Source: Gammaproteobacteria bacterium | GTDB taxonomy: Bacteria; Pseudomonadota; Gammaproteobacteria; Acidithiobacillales; Acidithiobacillaceae | Direction: 5' to 3' | Assembly (NCBI GenBank): GCA_023381645.1 | Contig: JAMCRJ010000033.1 | Location: 1 to 8,987, forward strand | Length of the DNA stretch: 8,987 nt | Part shown: in pieces, positions 6,537 to 8,987 of the stretch | Numbering within the stretch: position 1 is the stretch's first letter | How the letters are laid out: each line of letters begins with the position of its first letter | The notes under the pieces: model-generated | The model's database searches: none | What the model saw: the letters and a program-made list of their open reading frames with translations, nothing else | What the model was told of the DNA's origin: nothing | Made by a program: the position numbers and the translations under genes

Positions 6537-6804
6537 TTACCAAAGACCCAGTCGGCGCCCGTTGGCAATAACGTCGTTTAAAAAATGAAAGTACACCGGC
6601 GTCTGTACCAGCACAGGATATCACCGGGTTGCGAGAACACCTGACCGGTGTGCCACCGTAGCCTAGAACCCCCATCTCCGCCTCGGTGCGCAATGCATCA
6701 ATAATCGGCGGTGCAACACGGAAATCCATATCGGCGACCCACATCGGCAACAGATCGGCGGCACGCTGCTCAGGCATAAGAAACTGCTGCCCATGCTCCC
6801 GCTC
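6537..6804 (-). pseudogene. MalY/PatB-type aminotransferase remnant (internal deletion, frameshifts)
   Basis: MalY/PatB enzymes are PLP-dependent fold-type I C-S lyases (cystathionine beta-lyase-like) of about 390 residues. Three short pieces are recognisable in order but in three frames. The first is EHGQQFLMPEQRAADLLPMW through the hallmark LPMWVADMDF to AEMGVLGYGG (about 6804-6652). The second is GQVFSQPGDI (6617-6646). The third is VLVQTPVYFHFLNDVIANGR then RLGLW and TAA (6614-6537). Some 50-60 residues normally lie between the first and second pieces. The rest of the enzyme, including the PLP lysine, is absent. The 5' end is fused to the short-chain dehydrogenase start at 6889. The last 50 bases before 6487 stay open in the first frame but match nothing I know. 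Confidence 0.8.
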
Positions 6805-6889
6805 CTTCTCGCAGAAACAATTCGGCAGTCGCCAGACCGATGCCGCTGGTGGCTCCGGTGATCAGTGCTGTCTTGCCTTGCAATCTCAT
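6770..6889 (-). pseudogene. Short-chain dehydrogenase/reductase, N-terminal fragment only
   Basis: The ATG at 6889-6887 overlaps the TGA of the flavoprotein gene (ATGA) and has GAGGAG five bases upstream, so it was translated by coupling. The product starts MRLQGKTALITGATSGIGLA, the classical NAD(P)-binding beta-alpha unit of SDR enzymes with the TGxxxGIG motif, and continues to about LFLREGA. Similarity then ends near 6800, where MalY/PatB sequence begins in another frame. The open frame stops at TGA 6772-6770 after 39 codons. SDRs are about 250 residues long with a YxxxK active site, all of which is missing, so this fragment cannot be an enzyme. Confidence 0.85.
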
Positions 6890-8049
6890 GTCAACTCCTC
6901 ATTGAATTCAGCGCGGGACGTCCCAAATGCCAGTGCCTGCACACCCAGGCCTGCCGCTTCGACAGCCCCAGCGAGATAGCCAGGAAACTGCGGCGACCAC
7001 TCGCTGGCGATGCCCGTGAGGCACCCCTGCCACGGTCCTGATATGGCTTTGGACGCAGGCGCGTGAGCATGCTGGCCACTCGCATCGCGATCCGTGGCCG
7101 TGGCGGTGCGCGGGTCTTGCGCCCAGTCCTTGATGATTTCGGCCTTGGGCGTCGCCGCGTCGGGTCCGAACATCCGGACGAACTGCGCACGGCAATGCGT
7201 GCGCATGACCTCGTCAGAGACGGTGCTGCGCACGCGCGCCGGCACGCCCAGGAAACCAAACAGCGCAGCACTGCCGTTGGGCATGGAGGCGTCGTGGATC
7301 TCGCCCATCGGCCCGCGTGCACTGCGGCCCTCTCCTGACAATCCCTGTTCCCGCCAGAACGGGGTGTCATAGATGGCGATGTACTTGGCGTGCGGCGCCA
7401 TCCAGGTGGCCGTGTCGCGCCATTGCCGGGCGAGCGTTTCCGGCAAGGCTGGCTCGAAGGCGATGGTGCTTTCGATCAGACGAGGCGGTAGCGCCAGCAG
7501 GACGTGCTCGGCATGCCACGTCACGGTATGGCCGCTGGCAGCGACGCTTTCCACGACGACATGGTCATCGTTTTTGTGCAGTCGACGCACCGTATGGCCG
7601 GTCAGGACACTGGCTGGGTTCAACATGCGGTGCAGCGTTTCGATCAAGCGGCCCATGCCGCCTGTCAGGCGCATGGACGCTGGCGAATTCACGTAGCCAC
7701 GCACGCGCACGGGGGCCTTCTGCGGCGAACGCTCGACCACCATGTCACCGGCCTCGAACTGCTCGAAGATTTCCAGTCCCAGTTCTTCGATCAGGTGCCC
7801 GAGCTCGCGCTGATAGCCGGGCCAGAACCAGGCGGGGCCCAGATCGAAGCGGTCAGCGGTGCTTGCCTGCATCACCCCGTGGGAAACGACCTGTCCCGAG
7901 GCGTCAGCAGAGGCAATACGGCCACCAAGCGCCTCCCGTGCTTCCAGCACCACGTAATCCGTCACGCCTTGGCGCGCGAGGAGGTATGCCGCGTACAGGC
8001 CGCTCAAACCGGCGCCGACGATGACGATGCGTGCGCTACGCCGGCTCAT
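6886..8049 (-). CDS. FAD-dependent flavoprotein, amine oxidase family
   Basis: This 387-residue protein belongs to the flavin-containing amine oxidase/NAD(P)-binding Rossmann group. The N-terminal dinucleotide fold is RIVIVGAGLSGLYAAYLL with glycines 12, 14 and 17. Glu36 in VVLEAREALGGRI should hold the FAD ribose, and GGR follows as in the family. A middle substrate domain contains MRLTGGMGRLIETL and ALPPRLI. The C-terminus has WSPQFPGYLAGAVEAA, the usual segment over the isoalloxazine ring. There is no signal peptide or membrane segment. Such proteins oxidise amines or desaturate varied substrates, and the substrate cannot be told from sequence. The start ATG overlaps the cupin stop (ATGA) and the stop overlaps the SDR fragment start (ATGA), placing it mid-operon. 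The reading frame looks intact. Confidence 0.88.
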   Translation of the reverse strand: MSRRSARIVIVGAGLSGLYAAYLLARQGVTDYVVLEAREALGGRIASADASGQVVSHGVMQASTADRFDLGPAWFWPGYQRELGHLIEELGLEIFEQFEAGDMVVERSPQKAPVRVRGYVNSPASMRLTGGMGRLIETLHRMLNPASVLTGHTVRRLHKNDDHVVVESVAASGHTVTWHAEHVLLALPPRLIESTIAFEPALPETLARQWRDTATWMAPHAKYIAIYDTPFWREQGLSGEGRSARGPMGEIHDASMPNGSAALFGFLGVPARVRSTVSDEVMRTHCRAQFVRMFGPDAATPKAEIIKDWAQDPRTATATDRDASGQHAHAPASKAISGPWQGCLTGIASEWSPQFPGYLAGAVEAAGLGVQALAFGTSRAEFNEELT

Positions 8050-8714
8050 ACTGCTACCGCCACGTCGGACAAATGGCCCGTCTTGAGGTACACGGTGGCA
8101 CCTTGATCGCCAGCATGAGGCGTCGCAGGCTCACATGCAGGCAGTCGCAACCAACTGCCCCGCTCGTAGAGCTTCCCCTCCAGCATCACCGCGCCTGACA
8201 CAACCAGGATCTCAGCGCCCTCCGACGACTCATCGAGAATCCTTTCACCAGCCGCCAGACGCTGCAGGCTGACCTGCTCGCCAGCAGCCGCGAACAACGG
8301 GCACACTTCACGCGCACCCTGGCGATGCCAATTGGCCAAGTCTCGCGTGTCGATGCGAACACTGCGCTGCTCGCCATCCGGCATCTGCTGGAGTTTGACG
8401 AAAATGACAGCGCCCTCGGCGCTGGAGGGCTGATGACTGGAGCCGGGCGGGTTGCGCAGATACCAGCCTGCCGGGTAATGCCGGTCTCCTTCGGAGAATG
8501 TTCCGGACAGTACCAGGATTTCCTCGCCTCCCGGGTGCGGGTGCGCGGGAAAATAGGACTCGGGCGCATACCGTACTATGCTGGTAGCACGGGCTTTCTC
8601 CGCGCCCACGCGATCCAGCATCACCCGCTCGACCCCTCCCTGGGGGGATGCGACCCATTGGTACTCGTCGGGCGCCACGATGGCGCGGCGGGTGAAATCA
8701 GCATTGATCAGCAT
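8046..8714 (-). CDS. Two-domain cupin protein, ChrR-like
   Basis: I start this 222-residue protein at ATG 8714-8712 (MLINADF), the usual family opening; the frame extends upstream to 8780 without family-like sequence. The first cupin domain (about 25-110) has the metal-binding pattern HPHPGGEE, with His58, His60 and Glu64, and NPPGSSHQP with His94, as in the cupin domain of ChrR anti-sigma factors and related free-standing proteins. The second cupin (about 130-215) keeps the fold pattern (AEILVVSGAVMLEG, YERGSWLRLP) but lacks the HxH ligands, so it probably binds no metal. The zinc-binding anti-sigma region of true ChrR is not present, so a role as an anti-sigma factor is not supported. It probably acts as a metal-dependent or sensory partner of the flavoprotein that follows with an ATGA overlap. 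The RBS is weak (GGA eight bases before ATG). Confidence 0.85.
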   Translation of the reverse strand: MLINADFTRRAIVAPDEYQWVASPQGGVERVMLDRVGAEKARATSIVRYAPESYFPAHPHPGGEEILVLSGTFSEGDRHYPAGWYLRNPPGSSHQPSSAEGAVIFVKLQQMPDGEQRSVRIDTRDLANWHRQGAREVCPLFAAAGEQVSLQRLAAGERILDESSEGAEILVVSGAVMLEGKLYERGSWLRLPACEPATPHAGDQGATVYLKTGHLSDVAVAV

Positions 8715-8882
8715 GATGGTTATCCAAACGGAGGGACAGCGGCATTGCCCGTCCAGGCGATAGCGGCCGCCCCCTGTCAATACGGCTTACTTGGCGGGCA
8801 GTTGCTGGTAGGCCTCGACAACACGTGCCGAAGTAGGTCAGCGCAGCACCTGCGTTCAAACAAAGCGCCTGCATGCGAGACA
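8715..8882 (-). other. Spacer between the SDR and cupin genes, with a short possible gene remnant
   Basis: This 168-base gap separates the SDR stop from the cupin start. On the minus strand a frame ending at TAA 8789-8787 reads ARVVEAYQQLPAK, which looks like the natural tail of a protein but has no start after the preceding stop. A perfect TTGACA (8780-8775) is followed by a GC-rich stretch, including GCGGCCGC, with no acceptable -10 box at 16-18 bases. The cupin gene may therefore depend on readthrough from the SDR gene or use a non-sigma-70 promoter. Confidence 0.35.
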
Positions 8883-8987
8883 TTAGTTGCGGCCAGTCAT
8901 CACACTGCCATCGACATCCCAGACGGCGCCAGTGACCCAGGCTGCCTTGTCCGACTGCAGGAAGGCCGCCACTTCCGCCACATCCTG
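8883..8987 (-). CDS. Short-chain dehydrogenase/reductase, C-terminal end (partial)
   Basis: The last 34 codons of an SDR family oxidoreductase enter from the right edge, ending at TAA 8885-8883. They read [20 protein letters not shown] then [14 protein letters not shown], which matches the common SDR ending DVAxxxxFLxSDxxxxxTGxxxxVDGGxxxG. One usual glycine of VDGG is serine here. The catalytic Ser-Tyr-Lys and cofactor-binding parts lie outside the window. It is the first visible gene of the leftward operon with the cupin and flavoprotein. It may be a relative or duplicate of the SDR whose start survives at 6889. Confidence 0.9.
   Translation of the reverse strand, partial: QDVAEVAAFLQSDKAAWVTGAVWDVDGSVMTGRN

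Noticed and set aside
8775..8780. TTGACA on the minus strand as the cupin promoter
   Set aside because: The hexamer is perfect, but the bases 16-18 positions downstream are GC-rich with no acceptable -10 element.
1..8987. CRISPR array or defence system
   Set aside because: No regularly spaced repeats and no cas or known defence genes are visible; relBE alone does not make a defence island.

Overview
The window looks like a chromosomal segment of a moderately GC-rich Gram-negative proteobacterium. GyrA, RlmI and the tRNA are of gammaproteobacterial or Acidithiobacillus-like type. The genus is an impression from protein similarity and gene content, not something the sequence proves. The left half is conserved core genome. 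The middle is a worn-down accessory patch. The right end is a tightly packed oxidoreductase operon.

Core part (1-4305): the N-terminal 561 codons of gyrA run leftward off the window edge. Upstream of it, on the same strand, is mtnA (methionine salvage), which starts at a GTG with an excellent Shine-Dalgarno and has a near-consensus sigma-70 promoter. Divergent from mtnA is rlmI, an rRNA m5C methyltransferase with a PUA domain. It is followed by a tRNA-Thr(CGT) gene with its own promoter and a GC-rich discriminator.

Accessory part (about 4306-6889): after the tRNA come an AT-rich stretch and about 400 bases without a recognisable gene, then a run of leftward genes. Only the relB-relE toxin-antitoxin pair is intact; RelE keeps all five residues known to matter in E. 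coli RelE. Upstream of it are a small gene broken by a 4-bp tandem duplication, a YbjQ-family gene that lost its 5' end and carries a one-base frameshift, and a tyrosine integrase with an in-frame amber codon that lost its C-terminal catalytic half. The integrase and YbjQ remnants are joined directly. Further right are a frameshifted, internally deleted MalY/PatB aminotransferase remnant and the first 30 or so codons of a short-chain dehydrogenase (SDR). This reads as the remains of a tRNA-linked integrative element or genomic island reduced by deletions, with the addiction module as the survivor. No second attachment site is visible in the window.

Right part (6889-8987): a leftward operon holds the C-terminus of an SDR (cut by the window edge), a two-domain ChrR-like cupin, an FAD-dependent amine oxidase-type flavoprotein, and the start of the truncated SDR. 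The cupin/flavoprotein and flavoprotein/SDR junctions are both ATGA stop-start overlaps, so translation is probably coupled. The substrate of this set cannot be read from the sequence. I found no CRISPR array, complete insertion sequence or clearly new system. The most unusual content is the chain of gene remnants and their junctions.
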